Source: Hirsutella rhossiliensis (Eukaryota; Ascomycota; Sordariomycetes; Hypocreales; Ophiocordycipitaceae). Taken from it: a stretch of 64,000 nt of DNA. Of the stretch, positions 1 to 12,569 are shown piece after piece. A program made the position numbers and the translations under genes. The notes under the pieces are model-generated. The model did not search any database and was not told where the DNA came from. It was given only the letters and a program-made list of their open reading frames with translations. The DNA lies in NCBI RefSeq assembly GCF_020360975.1, contig NW_025408688.1, positions 372,001-436,000 on the forward strand, given 5' to 3'. How positions within the stretch are numbered: the stretch's first letter is position 1; each line of letters opens with the position of its first letter.

Positions 1-14
1 GCACAAGGAAGGAG

Positions 15-3000
15 TTGAGGGAGAGCACATGGGACCAATGGAGGTCAAGCAGCGTTCCAAAAGGCGGCCGGTCGCCATTTGGGTGTCGAAGTTGCTTTCC
101 CGAGGGCGAGGCCGTCTCGGTTTGTGTGGAGTGCGCTCGATGTTTGGGGCGCGGGAGCCTGTCGCCGGCGGTCCACCTTCACAGTCGCCTCGGCTGTGAG
201 CACATGTTCCCGACGAGCTCAAGGGCCTGACGCCGGTCGAAGAAAGCTCATCTCGCTGAACTCGTGTTATGGCTTTGTGACGAGGTATAGCATTCCGGGC
301 GGGCAGCGGCAGGCCGTGAGGTATCCGAGACACGTCAAGGGCCACATCACGGTGTTCCCAAACAACGTGCAGGAGCTGGCGAGAAAGGTGCTCCCGCACC
401 CGCTCTTGCAAACAATGGACGAGATCCATGTCTCGTGGCAGGGCGCGGAGAAGCCAGCACCGAGCGAATTGTCGGGTCTCTTGTCGGTGAGGCGTCAAGT
501 CGTCGAGAGAGCGCTTGTCTGGTTGAAGAAGAACAATCCGCATTACGCCGACATTGAGATCGACAAGGCGGAAATGGATAGTTGGGGAACCCCGTCGCAC
601 GGCGTGCCGTCGATGGTGTACGGACGCATGGAGCGGAACGAACCGTCTGCGTGGGAGAAGACGCGAACGGCATAGGTTGTGCCGCCCGCAGAGCGGGCCA
701 TGGACGACGATGGTCCGGCAGAGATCGAGGAAGTCCTTGCTCGGCTCCGCCAGGGACAAGACGTATCGGACAAGCCGAGTCGAGAATTTGAGGGGGGCGG
801 AGCGGACGGGGCTAATGATGCCGAGCCCGAAGACGGGGCCAAAATGATCAACGAGATAACCTCTTCCGGCATGTTTGCGTTGGACGGACCGCCGGGCGTG
901 TCGGATGCGGAGAAGGTCCGCTTTGCTTGCAATGCCGTGGGCGGCGACGGGGCCGAGGACGACCGGCGGGGCCAGAGCATGGATAAGGTCGGCGGGGCGG
1001 GTCGAGGGTATGGATGTCCGTGAGCCGTACATTCACGTCAGTCGTGGAGATGAATTCGCCGACTCGCTGGACGCCTCGTTCTTCGCGAAGACCTTTCCCA
1101 CCCTATTGCCGTTCGGATGTGGAGGACCACGGCTGGCGGAGGAAGTCATCCTAGGGTCGGAGGACGGTCAATTCGCGCGCTACGGCAGTCGGAGACGAGA
1201 CGGCCGCGCGAGATCTCCTGTCGTCTCGGAACATGAGCCTTCGGACGTGGGCCGGCATCGTGCTGCGGCGCCATGGTGGCCGATTCGCGACGCATGCCAT
1301 CTTCTCGTTTCTCGTTTTCAACATGGACGTGCGGTCGAGGAATCGTCGTGTCAGCATGCTCAGCGTGACGCGGAAGAACTTCCCCGAGGTAGAGCGCATC
1401 GTACAGTCGCTGACCGCAGATAGGTTGGCGGCGGCCAGGCTGGAGTTGGAGAGCCTGGGCAAGACCACCGATGATGGCGTGAAGGAGCTCCTAAGATGCC
1501 TTTCGCTATACGGCTACCGGCAGCCCATGTCGAGGAACTCCGTCTGAGCATGCGACGCAAGATCCAGTCACTCATCTTGTGTCGTGGCGTGCCTGCAATA
1601 TGGTTCACGCTCAACCCGAACGACATCACGAACCCGGTGAAGCTGAGACTGGCGGCGTACCGCACACGTGATCCTGAAGCGGCCGAGGCATTTCTGAGAA
1701 GCCTCGACATGGCATTCAAACGTGCGCGGCTGGCCATCTCGGACCCGTTGAGTTCGGCCGAATTCTTCCACCGGGAAATGACGTTGTTCCTCGAAAATTA
1801 CGTCAGAGTGGGCGAGGAGTCGGTATTCGGGCGCATCAGCCACTATTACGGCGCCGTGGAGACCAACGAGCGAGGGGCGCTTCATGTTCACGGACTGCTC
1901 TGGCTGCAGGGAAACGCGCATCTAAGCTCGATGCTTGTCGATATCCACGGCGAGGATCAAGCGGCATACCGAGAACGCATCGTCAGATACGTCGACAGCG
2001 TCTTTTCCGAGGTATGGTGCAGGGGGCCGCGTGTTGGCCTATGTCCCCCGTTCAGTTAAACCCGAGCGAGAGGAATGCTGACGAATGGGACAGGATCTCG
2101 ACCAGGAAGGTTTCTGCGCAATCCAGGCAGAGCGATCGGTGACGTTAGATATATCGCAATTGCTAGGCGATGAACGGCAATTCTCAGCCTCGTTCGACGA
2201 AGAAGCGAACTTCTGTGCCGGCGCGACGCAAATCCATACCCATAGCCCGACCTGTGTCAAGTACTCGCTGGGAAAAGGGGCGCAGGGTGATTTATGCCGC
2301 TTCAAGGCGCCATGGGGACTGGTCGACGAGACGGCCTTCACGGGAGACGGCGTGCTGCGGATTCGGAGGTCGCACAGCATGGTGAATCGGTGGAACAAGG
2401 CGATTGCCGTGGGGCTTCGCCACAACCATGACATATCCTTCATCGCCACACAGCGCAAGACCATGGCCCTCGTCTTTACGTCACTAACTATGTGACCAAG
2501 GTAGAGGACCCCGTGTGGAAGCGCGTCGTCGCGGCCGCGGACCTCTTGCCTCCCAGAGCAGGCGACGAAATGGCCGACGGCGCGGAGGTTCGTGGAGGCG
2601 AAGGTGCCGGGGACGATGGCAGGCAAAATAAGACACGAAAATTCTTAATGAAGGTGGCGAATCGCGTGTTTACGGAGAGGCCGTTATCGCAGGTCGAGGT
2701 TATTGCGGATCTTCTGGGATACCCGACTGAACTGACGAATAACAGTACCTGGGCGTTCCTGAACGTTTCGGTGCTCTACTGGCACGTCTTCCGACAATGG
2801 CCGCACCTTCGACGAGAAAGCGGCGCAGCCACTGCAGATGGTTCCGTGGACGAGTCAATACTCGTCGAGGAAGCAGGCCAGAGGATTTGCCGCGTCGAGG
2901 CATATCGTCACCGGGGAGATGTCCTTCGAGGGCTATGTCTCTACGATTACATTTCGCTAGTCAGGCTGAAGCGCAACGACGGGGACGAGGCCCGCCGCCT

Positions 3001-3030
3001 GGGGCGAGGTCCCGCTTGAGAGCGGCTGGG
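15..3030 (+). pseudogene. Helitron Rep (replication initiator) half, frameshifted
   Basis: This half should nick DNA and start rolling-circle transposition. Readable blocks: a Cys-rich block (15-230); a DUF6570-like block with RHVKGHITVFPN (about 320-590); and the Helitron-like N domain (about 1023-2059) with RRHGGRFATH and AIWFTLNPNDI. The HUH nuclease motif reads ALHVHGLLWL near 1880-1910. The two-tyrosine motif YVTNY lies near 2474-2488, in a different frame from the residues just before it. A conserved central block (EAYRHRGDVLRG..LCLYDY) follows at about 2890-2955. At least six frame changes separate the blocks, so no full protein can be made from this sequence as given. Helitron proteins are usually one chain of about 1500-2000 residues, so this and the helicase half would originally be one gene. 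Confidence 0.85.
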
Positions 3031-3578
3031 CTCCAGGAAGCAGTTGGGTGCAGGTGCTCAGGCGACCGGGCAAGCAGGCCATGGTCTGCCTCGACGGGTA
3101 TTTGAGCAAGGATTTCGACGAAGACGACGAAGGATCATGCTACCGAAGGTGCGTTTGTCGTTGACGGACCAGGGCGCCGGGTCGAGGAGGCTAATTTCCA
3201 CGTCGAAGAGCGGCTGTGCAGCATCTTGCGCTGTTCGTGCCTTGGGAGCTCTTCTTAGGGAAAGCGGCGACATCAACCGCATATGGGGAGGGAACGAGCA
3301 GCTCTGGTCCCGAGGATATCATGTTACGTCGATAACGTGCAGTTGCTGCGACGGTCGGCCGAAGATGCAAAGCGGGACGCCAAGCAGTGGGCAGCCTCAT
3401 CCGGTGACGGTGACTCCACGGCAGTCTATCTAGACGAGGATGGCACCGCGGAGGCGGGTGTCGAGCCAGATCGGTATACCAGGCCGACAGTACCGGAAAC
3501 ACGACGCGTCTAATCGACGTTGTCAGAAGCTCGATCGGGGCGAACCAAATCACGGCCGGCTCGCCAGAGCTCATAGCG

Positions 3579-5649
3579 ATGATGCAGGAGCTCAGCCGCT
3601 TCCAGCAACTGGCGTTTTCGTCGTCTTCCGAGTTCCAGGCCGCAATACTATCCGAACGGGGCCCGAGACGAATCAACATCCCGGGGCGGGCATCCTCCGG
3701 AGCCACCATACCGCCGCAGAGTCAGGTTAGGGCCATAAAGTCGCAGCAAACCTGTGCGTCCAGGAGAGGAGAAGATGATCCGGGAATACAAAGCGTGCCC
3801 CCGGCAGAGGTGACTGATCGTCGGGCGGCGGTGCGCAGCGTGCTCACGGGTTTCGGGGATGACGATATCCTGATGACGGCGGCGGACCTCGAGGAAACGG
3901 TAGAGGCCAGCGCGGGAATGGAGATCCGGCTCGGCGCCTCAACCTCCTTTATCGAGGCGGGTAAGGCCCTGGTAGCGAGGTTCACGCTGAACAAGAAGCA
4001 GGCGATTGCCTTCCTAATCATATGCCGTCAGCTTGACCTCATACGGCGCGGGGAGAAAGGCAACGGGTGTCAGCTATGCCAATTCGTCGGCGGAGAGGGC
4101 GGAACGGGCAAGTCGCGAGTCATCGAGGCGCTCGTCGAACTCTTCGCGTCCAAGGATCAATCGAATCGCGTGATAATAACGGCGACGTCAGGGACGGCAG
4201 CAGCACGGATCAATGGCATCACGATCCACTCCGCCTGCGGGTTCTCCAAAGATCTCGCGGCAGTCGCAAATATGGCCAGGGATCTCGACGGGTTGCGAAT
4301 GCCGAACCAGGCGGAGCGGTTCGTCCACGGGCAATCCCGGATGGACTGGCAGGAGAAGGACGTGCTTGTCGTCGACGAGGTTAGCATGCTCGGTGCGCGG
4401 ACGCTCCACGCGGTCAACGAGCAGCTCTGCCGGCTGCGCGGGTCGCACCAGGATTTTGGAGGGATCCCCATTGTCCTCTTCTGCGGAGACTTCCACCAGT
4501 TCCGCCCGGTCCAAGAGCGGTCGATCCTCCTCCCCAGCACGGCCGTCTCGTGGGACATGGACAACTCTTTCAAGGCCGAGCAACGGCACCAGCACGACAA
4601 GGCGCACGCGCTGTGGAAGAGGTTCACGACCGTCGTCATGCTCGACGAGCAAGTGCGCGCCGCTGGCGACCCAGAGCTGCAGAGGCTGTTAAAGCGAATC
4701 CGACTGGGCGCGCAGGACCGCACGGATCTGGACCTCCTCAACTCAAGATGCTACCAGGAAGGTAGGCGGATCCCGTGGGCATCAGGCATCACTGTGGTGA
4801 CGCCGCTGAATAGGAACCGGTGGAACCTCAACATGGAGGCCAGCTTGGCGTTCCAGATCCAGCACCGGTCGACGCTGCGCATCTTCATATCCGGCCATAA
4901 ATGGAAGGAGGGCTTGCCGACGGAGGAGGAGGCCATCATGATGCTGAACCAGGGCGACGATAGCGCAATACCGGTGCCGGCCGTCTTCATGTTCGTGCCG
5001 GGGATGCCGGTCGTCGTGAACCACAACACCCATCAGGGGCTAAAGCTGGTGAACGGTGCCAGCTACACGGCGCTGGAGGTTATCCTCGACAAGTCGTACC
5101 CGGGCATCGCATCTCGGCAGACATGACGGTCCATTTCGGGCCGCCGGCGGGATAATGCTGGAGTCCGAGACAACGAAAGACATTCACTCCGTCGGGATGC
5201 CGCCAGGAACGATCTTGTTGACGCCCATGACCGTCAAGATACAATGCCAGCGAAAGAGGCCGTGGCAGCAGAACGACGTCAGCCGAAAGGGTCTGCCCTG
5301 TACGGCGGCCTTCGCGTGCACAGACTATAAAGTGCAGGGCAGGACGCTCGAGCGTGTAGCTCTGGAGCTGCGGGGGACGCGGACGTCAAACATCGATGGA
5401 CGCGCCGTATCCTCGCAGTGCGACCCGTACAGCCTGTACGTGCAGCTGTCCCGCTGCCCGACGTTGGATGGCATCATGCTCGTCTCTAAAGTGCGGGATA
5501 GAGATTTGGTGGGCAATAGAGTTCCAGAGGAGATGACCGCCGCACAAGCGAGACTGGGTGAGCTGAGCGACAAGACTGTTCGCGAGGCCTCGGGATGGCT
5601 GGACGTCGACTCTTTAAGCTCCAGGGGCATATATGTGCAGCCATGGTGA
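3579..5649 (+). pseudogene. Helitron PIF1-like helicase half
   Basis: C-terminal helicase that unwinds DNA behind the Rep nick. A 515-residue ORF (3579-5126) holds Walker A GGEGGTGKS at residues 171-179 and a Walker B-type VLVVDEVSML about 90 residues later. After a frame change near 5100-5160 the last helicase motifs continue to 5649: AFACTDYKVQGRTLERV and YVQLSRCPTLDGIMLVSKV. It corresponds block for block to the minus-strand helicase at 26180-28411. The first 100 or so residues are poorly conserved linker. The chain is broken, but all helicase motifs are still present across two frames. Confidence 0.88.
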
Positions 5650-5767
5650 TGCCGGACGCTCGACAGCATCGTGCTCGTATTAAGTAGGGATGCGGGAGAG
5701 GTCGCGGTTCGGACCTCGGCCAACGTGCTAAAGCAACACAACCAAACAACCAATAAAAGAAGGAAGC

Positions 5768-6521
5768 TTGCAAGGAGGGGCTAAGACGAAAGAAGGAAAT
5801 CTTGGGCCAATTAGAAGCCGAGGTTTTCGGATCGGCAACATCCGAAAGGCCATAGAGAGCGACATGAGAAAGAGTCAGAGGCAGGAGACTTGGAAATGCG
5901 CAGCGGTCGTGACAGACGCTCGAAACCCCGACCGGATCAAAATTTTATGCAGAGACCAAACCGAGTTGAAGCAGGTCAAGGAAGCAGCGCAGAAGACGGT
6001 AACTTCGGGAGCCAGGGTACTGAGAGATCAGCTTTACCCTGTCAAAGTCGACAACACCAAGCGTACCGCAGTGCTGGACGCCGAAGGCAACGTTCTGCCT
6101 GGCGCAGCTGAGGCGCTCGGAGCCGAGAATTACGTCACGATTGCCAAGATCACCTGGCAGAGAGAAAGCCAAAGCGTACGGGTCAATGGTGATCTATGTC
6201 ACTAAAGAGAGTGACGCGCAAAGACTTCTGGACGGCGTGTGGTTCGATGTTGCGGGAGAGTCCGCCTGCACCAATGTTTTTGAACGCCGCGTAGGACCGA
6301 TTCAGTGCTTCAACTGTCAAGAGATGGGACACAAGGCGTTTTCATGCAAGAAGCCGCAAAGATGTGGCAGATGCGCGAAAGCAGAACATCACCACAGAGA
6401 ATGCAAGGAGACAGTGCCAAAGTGCGTGCCCTGTGGTGGACCACACGAATCGTACAGCCGGAACTGTCGGGCGCGGAACGCTGGGGATGAGACGCAGGCA
6501 GCGTCTGGCCCTTCGGGCTAA
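5768..6521 (+). pseudogene. LINE ORF1 (Gag-like) remnant without ORF2
   Basis: Nucleic-acid-binding Gag-like protein of a Tad-type LINE. The core begins RIGNIRKAIESDMRK and ends with three zinc knuckles: CFNCQEMGHKAFSC, CGRCAKAEHHHREC and CVPCGGPHESYSRNC. Two frames (5768-6205 and 6141-6521) join near 6170. It resembles the ORF1 of the next LINE (7430-8100) along its length but is clearly diverged in sequence. It lacks the coiled-coil N terminus of that copy and is not followed by any endonuclease or reverse transcriptase; the next LINE begins within 170 bp. It is an older copy cut off on both sides, or one with ORF2 deleted. Confidence 0.8.
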
Positions 6522-6688
6522 GCAGCGGAAGTGAGAATCCACTTAGGATCGATTATAGCACTAACCTTCAACAACTGACCAGCTCCATAAGCACGTGGGG
6601 CGAGTGCTGAAATCGAGGCTCCCCGACGTTCTACTGTAGTTCTTCATATTTCTTTACTCTGGGGTAGGTGTGGCTCTTGATTGCCATC

Positions 6689-8115
6689 ATGGCAGAGCCT
6701 GAAGTGGCGCCTCCGGCCGACGTGGGGGCGGGGCTGGATCCAACTAGCCCGTCGCCATTGACGCGTCCGACGCGAGTGAGGACGCCCAGCGCACGAGTGC
6801 AGGATACGTTACGATCGTTGGAAAGTGCGACCGCGAGAGCTCCCAAGCGTGTCTCGACCCGAACGACGCGAGTCATATCGGTGGGCAACGAAAGCGAAAG
6901 AGGCGACGAGGTGAAGTCACGCAGCAATGTGGAGACCGCCAAATCGATGATGCAAAGGGTTCTAGAGATGCTGGCGAAGATGGGAAGCGAGATGGTGGAG
7001 CTGAAACATCGAGTATCCGAGCAAAGCGACACGATCAGGAAGCTGAGCGCCACGGTGTACAAGCAAAGCACCACCATCCAGGGACAGGAAGATCTGATCC
7101 GAGGCTTGGAAGCCCAGGTCCAGGAATCCAAGGAAGAGTTTCGACGTAAGAGCGAAGAACACGACAAGCAAATGAAACAGGAGCACCGGGATCTTAAGAG
7201 AGATTGGTCGGAATGAAAGAGCAACTAGATCAGCTGATGCAAAAGCTGGATGTATCGGGCGAGGTGGCTTTGCCAAGCGGCCCTCGAGCAACGTTTGCGG
7301 ACGTCGCGCGCGCCCTGCCAAACAGCCCGCCCTCCAGTACACGCAGCATACCTGGTCCAACCAAACAGCAGACAGCCAACGATTCTGTCCATTGTACCAT
7401 TGACACGTCTCGTGTAAGTGAGCCGAACAGGAACAAAGCGCAAATCGGGCAGATACGACAGGCCATCGAGGTTGAGATGAGAGCGAAGAACGGACATGAG
7501 ACCTGGAGGTGCGCAGCAGTTGTGAGAGAATCCCGGAATGCCGACCGAATCAAGATCGTCTGCAGAGATGAAGCCGAGCTTCAGCTGGTCAAAGAGGCGG
7601 CGCAGAAGACAGCCGTGGAGGAGCGCGAATCATGAGAGACCAGCTGTATCCGGCCCGGGTCGACAACGCCAACCGGACAGCAATCCTCGACACGGAGGGC
7701 AATATCCTACCCGGAGCGATCGAAGCCTTGAGTGCCGAAAACAGAGTGACCATTGGCAAGATTTCCTGGCTGAGCAAACGAGAGTCTGGTAAAGCCTACG
7801 GATCCATGGTAGTATATGTCACCAAGAAAAGCGATGCAGAAAGGCTTCTGGACGGTGACTACTTTGACCTAGCGGGAGAGTCGGCCACCACTTATAAGTT
7901 CGAGCCAAGAACGGGACCGATCCAATGCTTCAATTGCCAGGAGATCGGTCACAAAGCATATTCATGCTAGAAGCAGCGGACATGCGGCAAGTGCGCAAAC
8001 GCTGGGCATCACCACCGAGTGCACAGCGATTGAGCCAAAATGCGTCCCGTGCGGCGGACCGCATGAGTCGTTTAGCTGGAAGTGCAGGATGAGGAACCCG
8101 AGCAGCGATGCTTGA
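6689..8115 (+). pseudogene. LINE 1 ORF1 (Gag-like, coiled coil plus zinc knuckles)
   Basis: The first ATG in frame (6689, reading MAEPEVAPP) is preferred over an upstream GTG. Residues from about 80 to 180 are Gln/Glu/Lys-rich with heptad character (METAKSMMQRV.. to QEDLIRGLEAQVQESKEEF), a likely coiled coil. The core RNA-binding block follows in two more frames (7204-7635, 7632-7970), then a zinc knuckle CFNCQEIGHKAYSC. A TAG at 7968-7970 replaces a Lys codon present in the neighbouring copy. A second knuckle (CGKCANAGHHH) and a third (CVPCGGPHESFSWKC) can be read beyond it, with one more frame change. The reading frame ends in TGA at 8113-8115, overlapping the ORF2 start. Confidence 0.82.
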
Positions 8116-11100
8116 GTCCCTCCGCATCCTACAGCTGAATGCACACAAGAGTGATGTGGTGCAGCAGAGTCTGATGAACGACGAAGACCTGAAGGATTTT
8201 GCCGCACTGGCTATATCTGAGCCACATGCGCGCAATATCGACGGAAAGGTGGTGACGAGTCCTATGGGACACCATAACTGGACAAAGATGATTCCGACGT
8301 GTGTTTGTGACGCCCTATGGCCGATCCGCAGCATGCTCTGGATCCGAAGTGACCTTGAGGCGGAGCAAGTGCCTGTGCCGTCGGCCGATCTCACAGCAGC
8401 GGTACTCCGACTTGAGGGAAGGGAGGTGATGGTGGTGTCAGTGTATGTGCAAGGAAAGAACGACGAGGCGCTGACGAACGCGATGGAACTATTGCGCGAC
8501 GTGATCGATCACTTCCGCAATGGGACAGGGAGACGCACCGATGTGGTTTTGGCGGGGGACTTCAACCGCCACGACCTCCTCTGGGGCGGAGATGAAGTGT
8601 CAGCGAGCAGACAAGGGGAGGGCGAACCCATCATTGACCTGATGGACGACTTTGGTCTTAGCAGCCTTCTCCCGAGAGGGACGAAAACGTGGCAGAGGTC
8701 GGACGAGGAGAGCACCATCGACTTGGTGTTGGCATCGGCGGAACTGGCGGACGAGTTGACATCCTGCGTGATTCATCCAACAGAGCACGGATCAGACCAT
8801 AGAGCGATCCAGACGACCTTCGACATTCGAGTGCCGGAACGTACCTTTCCGCAGCGCCTGATGCTCAAGAACGCGCCGTGGATCGCCATCGCAACCAGGG
8901 TCGAGGACGAGCTTCGGCCTCTTCCGTGGACTGTGGGGGTGCAGACGCAGGCGGATCAGCTCATGCGGGTGGTCACCAAGGCGCTTCGAGATCTGACCCC
9001 TCGAGCCCAGCCGCCGCCATACGCGAAGCGATGGTGGACAAAGGACCTGACGCAACTCCGTCGGACGTACACGTATTGGCGCAATCAAGCAAGGGCGCAG
9101 CGAAGAGCCGGTCAATCGCGGCCGGATCTGGAGCAGCGCGCCAAGGAGGCTGCGAAGGAGTACCACGACAATTTGCGGAGACAAAAGAAGGCCCATTGGG
9201 ATGACTTCGTCATCGAAGGGAGCAACATATGGAGGGCTGCCAAGTATCTGAAGCCTGGTACGGAGATGACGGATGACAAGGTGCCCCCGCTGAAGAGAGC
9301 CGACGGCTCGATCACTGAAAGCAAGGGCGAGCAAGCCGAGGAACTCCTGAGCACCTTCTTTCCGCCTCTGCCAACGAGGATCGAGCCGGAGGGTGAACGT
9401 CCGCAGAGACAAGAAATAGCCATGCCAGACCTCACCTTGCAAGAGATTGAGGAGAAGGTGATGGCGGCGAAGCCCTGGAAAGCGCCTGGTGAGGATGGCC
9501 TTCCTGCGATCGTGTGGAAGAAGCTCTGGCACGTGGTCAAGCACCGGGTGTGGACGCTCTTCAGCTCATCGCTCCGAGAGGCGTCGTGCCTCATCAATGG
9601 CGAACGGCTAAGATCATTCCCCTGAGGAAACCAGATAAAGGGGATTACACCTTGGCCAAGGCGTGGCGACCGATTTCTCTCCTGTCAACGCTTGGCAAAA
9701 TCCTGGAAGCAGTCGTTGCGGAACGTATCAGCTATGCAGCAGAGGCTCAAGGGCTTTTGCCCGCGAACCACTTTGGTGCACGGAAGCGCAGGTCCGCAGA
9801 TCAAGCACTTGTGCTTCTACAGGAGCGGATCTACAAGGCCTGGAGAACGGGCAGAGTGCTCAGCCTCATCAGCTTTGACGTCAAAGGCGCATACAACGGA
9901 GTGTGCAAAGAGCGAATGCTCGAAAGGATGAAAGCCCGAGGCATCCCGAGTCGTCTGGTCAAGTGGATAGACGCATTCTGCTCGGGACGGACCGCGTCGG
10001 TGGTTGTCAACGGGCACACATCCGAGCAACAAACCCTGCTGCAGGCCGGCCTACCCCAGGGATCCCCTCTGTCGCCAGTGGCTTTTCTTTTCTTCAACGC
10101 AGACCTGGTGCAAAGACGGATCAGTAACAATGGCGGCTCCATCGCCTTCGTGGACGATTACTCTGCCTGGGTCACGGGGCCAACGGCAGAGTCAAACAGA
10201 GATGGTATTCAATCGATTATCGATGAGGCGCTTGATTGGGAGAAGCGCAGCGGCGCCACATTTGAAGCAGAGAAGACATCCGTCATCCACTTCACACGCA
10301 TCGCGGAGCGCGACAGCGACCTGCCTCTCATCATCAAAGGAAACGATGTCAAGCCGAAGAGCAACGTGAAGCTGTTGGGAGTCATCATGGACAAGGCGCT
10401 TCGCTTCAAAGAGCACATCGCCAGAGCAGCCGCCAAGGGCTGGCCGCGGCCATGTGCTTGAAACGACTGAAGATGGCCTCGCCACGGATGGCGAGGCAAC
10501 TGTTCGTAGCGACGGTGGCGCCAGCCATGGACTATGCCTCAAACGTGTGGTCGCACGCGTGCGGGTGAAAGAAGCGGCGTGGATTGGCAGGGCCCAGCGA
10601 ATCGGAGCCCAGGCTGTCACGGGAGGCTTTCGCACAGTGGCAACGGCAGTGGCCGAGGCCGAGGCCGGCGTGCAATCGTTCCGAGAACGGCATGCTCAAG
10701 CGGCAGCGAAATTCTGGATAAGGATGCGGACGCTCCCGAAGACGCATCCTCTGACATCGTTGAGGCTCAAGCTGAACAGGAGGTATGCGTCGCCAATGCA
10801 GAAGCTCGCCTCGGCGATGGGAAGACTAGATACCAAACGCCTGGAAGTCATCCACGAGTTCGCACTGGCGCCGTGGGACGAACGAGTGCAGGCAACGTAT
10901 GAGGCAGACCGAGCGGAGGTGCTGAAGTCGGATGACCCGGAGGACATCACTATCGCGACGTCCAGCTCGCAAAGGAAAGGCAAGGTCGGGTTGGGAGGCG
11001 TCGTTCGGGATGCGTCCCGTGACAGCGCAGACGAGGTGCTGGCCAGCTACTCCGTCACCCTTGGCTCCAGTGATGAGCAGAATGCCTACACAGCAGGACT

Positions 11101-11889
11101 CGAGGCAATCGCCATGGCCCTGAGGTGTGTACCTCTAGTCTTCATGACCGACAGCTCACAGTTGTGACAAGCAACCGCTCTGTCCTGCAAGTCATCGGGC
11201 GACCGCGGCAGCAGTCTGGTCAGTGCACGATACGGGCGATATACGGATCTGTTGAGTATCTTGCGAAAAGAGGCTGCAGAGTCAGACTTCGTTGGGTGCC
11301 TGCAAAGAATGAGGAGTTCACCCTTGGGCCACTGGCCAAAATGCAGGCGAAAAGAGCGACGCGAGATGAATGCATCGCTGAACCAGCAACGTTTCAGGCA
11401 AGAGCAACGACGTTACGACTGCTGCTCAACGAACACACTCGCGTTCGTCAGATCCCAGAAAGGGTTGGAAAGCACTCAAAGCGCATCGATAAAGCATTGC
11501 CGGGCAAGCACACCCGCAAGATGTACGACGAGCTAACTAGAAAGGAATCTGAAGTGTTGATACAACTTCGAACTGGCAAATCACGACTGAATGGCTACCT
11601 CTGCAAAATCGGGGCAGAGGAATCGGATGAGTGCACCTGCGGACAGTCGGCGGAAACGGTGGAACATTTCCTCTTTCGATGCAGAAGATGGACGGTACAA
11701 CGAGAAATCATGCTTCGATATGCTCGCGGAAAGATGGGAAACCTGTCTTTCTTCCTAGGAGGCAAGGCAGAGTCAGACGACGACAAGTGGCAGCCCGATA
11801 TGGGGCTGTACGGGCGACAATACAGTTCGCATTGGCAACGAAACGCTTCAGTATGGACCGACGAGGACCATGTACTGATCAAGGGATAA
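8108..11889 (+). pseudogene. LINE 1 ORF2: endonuclease, reverse transcriptase, RNase H
   Basis: The polyprotein starts at ATG 8108, inside the last codons of ORF1. An APE-like endonuclease covers 8108-8830, with VLAGDFNRHDLLWGG and HPTEHGSDHRAIQ. RT follows from about 9420: WRPISLLSTLGKILE, SFDVKGAYNGV, AGLPQGSPLSP and the catalytic FVDD at 10147-10158 (Phe/Val replace the usual Tyr/Ala). RNase H-like sequence lies near 10940-11330, then a terminal CTCG..HFLFRC zinc knuckle near 11635. Frame changes occur near 9590, 10440, 10560 and 11150, so it is not translatable as one chain here. Its expected role is target-primed reverse transcription. Confidence 0.88.
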
Positions 11890-12033
11890 TCATACTAACA
11901 CAACAGCCTTCAACTTGGCAGACCGCGCTTCAGTCGCTGAAGGTAGGACGCTGAACACTTGGAGAAACTGACCTTCAAGTAGGCCTGTCATGTCACAGCG
12001 AACGAGGCTGGAAACAGATGAAAAGAAGCGTGG

Positions 12034-12233
12034 TGTGGACAGGCTCTTCACTGCAGTGAGGTTATTCGAACTGGTTCAATTGGTTATATCTTGTGTAACT
12101 AGGGAAACGTGTCCCATACAAACTGTGTGCAAAGACCTTCCTCCCTGTGTCTCACCTCTTACTCGCACGTGACTAGCGCGGTCGATTAGTTATACGTGCG
12201 CGATCGGTGCCTAGTGCACAGGTGGATCCAACA
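12034..12233 (-). repeat. Copia 3' LTR (200 bp)
   Basis: On the minus strand it begins TGTTGGATCCACCTG and ends CTGTCCACA, the TG..CA ends of LTRs. Identical by eye to 17923-18122. The left flank is the target duplication CGTGG at 12029-12033. Confidence 0.95.
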
Positions 12234-12569
12234 CTGGAACCTCTTTCTAAATCGATGATCGCGCACTAATCAATCCACCAAAACACACCAAACACAGCGA
12301 ATTAAGATGAGATAGGAAAAACACGAACAAGAACACCAACAAACTCCTACCACGATGCATCACTATGTTGGATAGTGTGCTCTGACTGTAGCTCTCCCTC
12401 CCCCACACTGGGTGTGTTCTGCCACACGCCATCATGGGCCGCATTTCGAGCGCCGGATGCGCTAGCTGATTCCATCGGTCCCACGTTGGAATATGGACAC
12501 GAGGATCTCCTCGTTAATGTGAATGGAATAAAGAACGACGGTAAAGCAGAAGAAGGAACGAAAAACCGA

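Larger units (their letters stand above)
1..5700 (+). mobile_element. Helitron family A, copy 1 (left end outside window)
   Basis: A rolling-circle transposon with, in order, a Cys-rich N terminus, a DUF6570-like region, the Helitron-like N (Rep) domain and a PIF1-type helicase, all on the + strand but spread over many frames. The order matches the minus-strand copy at 26180-31487, which extends about 300 residues further at its N terminus, so the left end of this copy lies before base 1. I could not define a right terminus: coding similarity ends at 5649 and a LINE remnant starts by 5768. Unlike the other copy, this one still shows both the HUH and the two-tyrosine motifs. Confidence 0.85.

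Noticed and set aside
8792..9544. 250-codon minus ORF inside LINE 1 ORF2
   Set aside because: Exact antisense of the endonuclease/RT linker; Leu/Arg/His-rich shadow.
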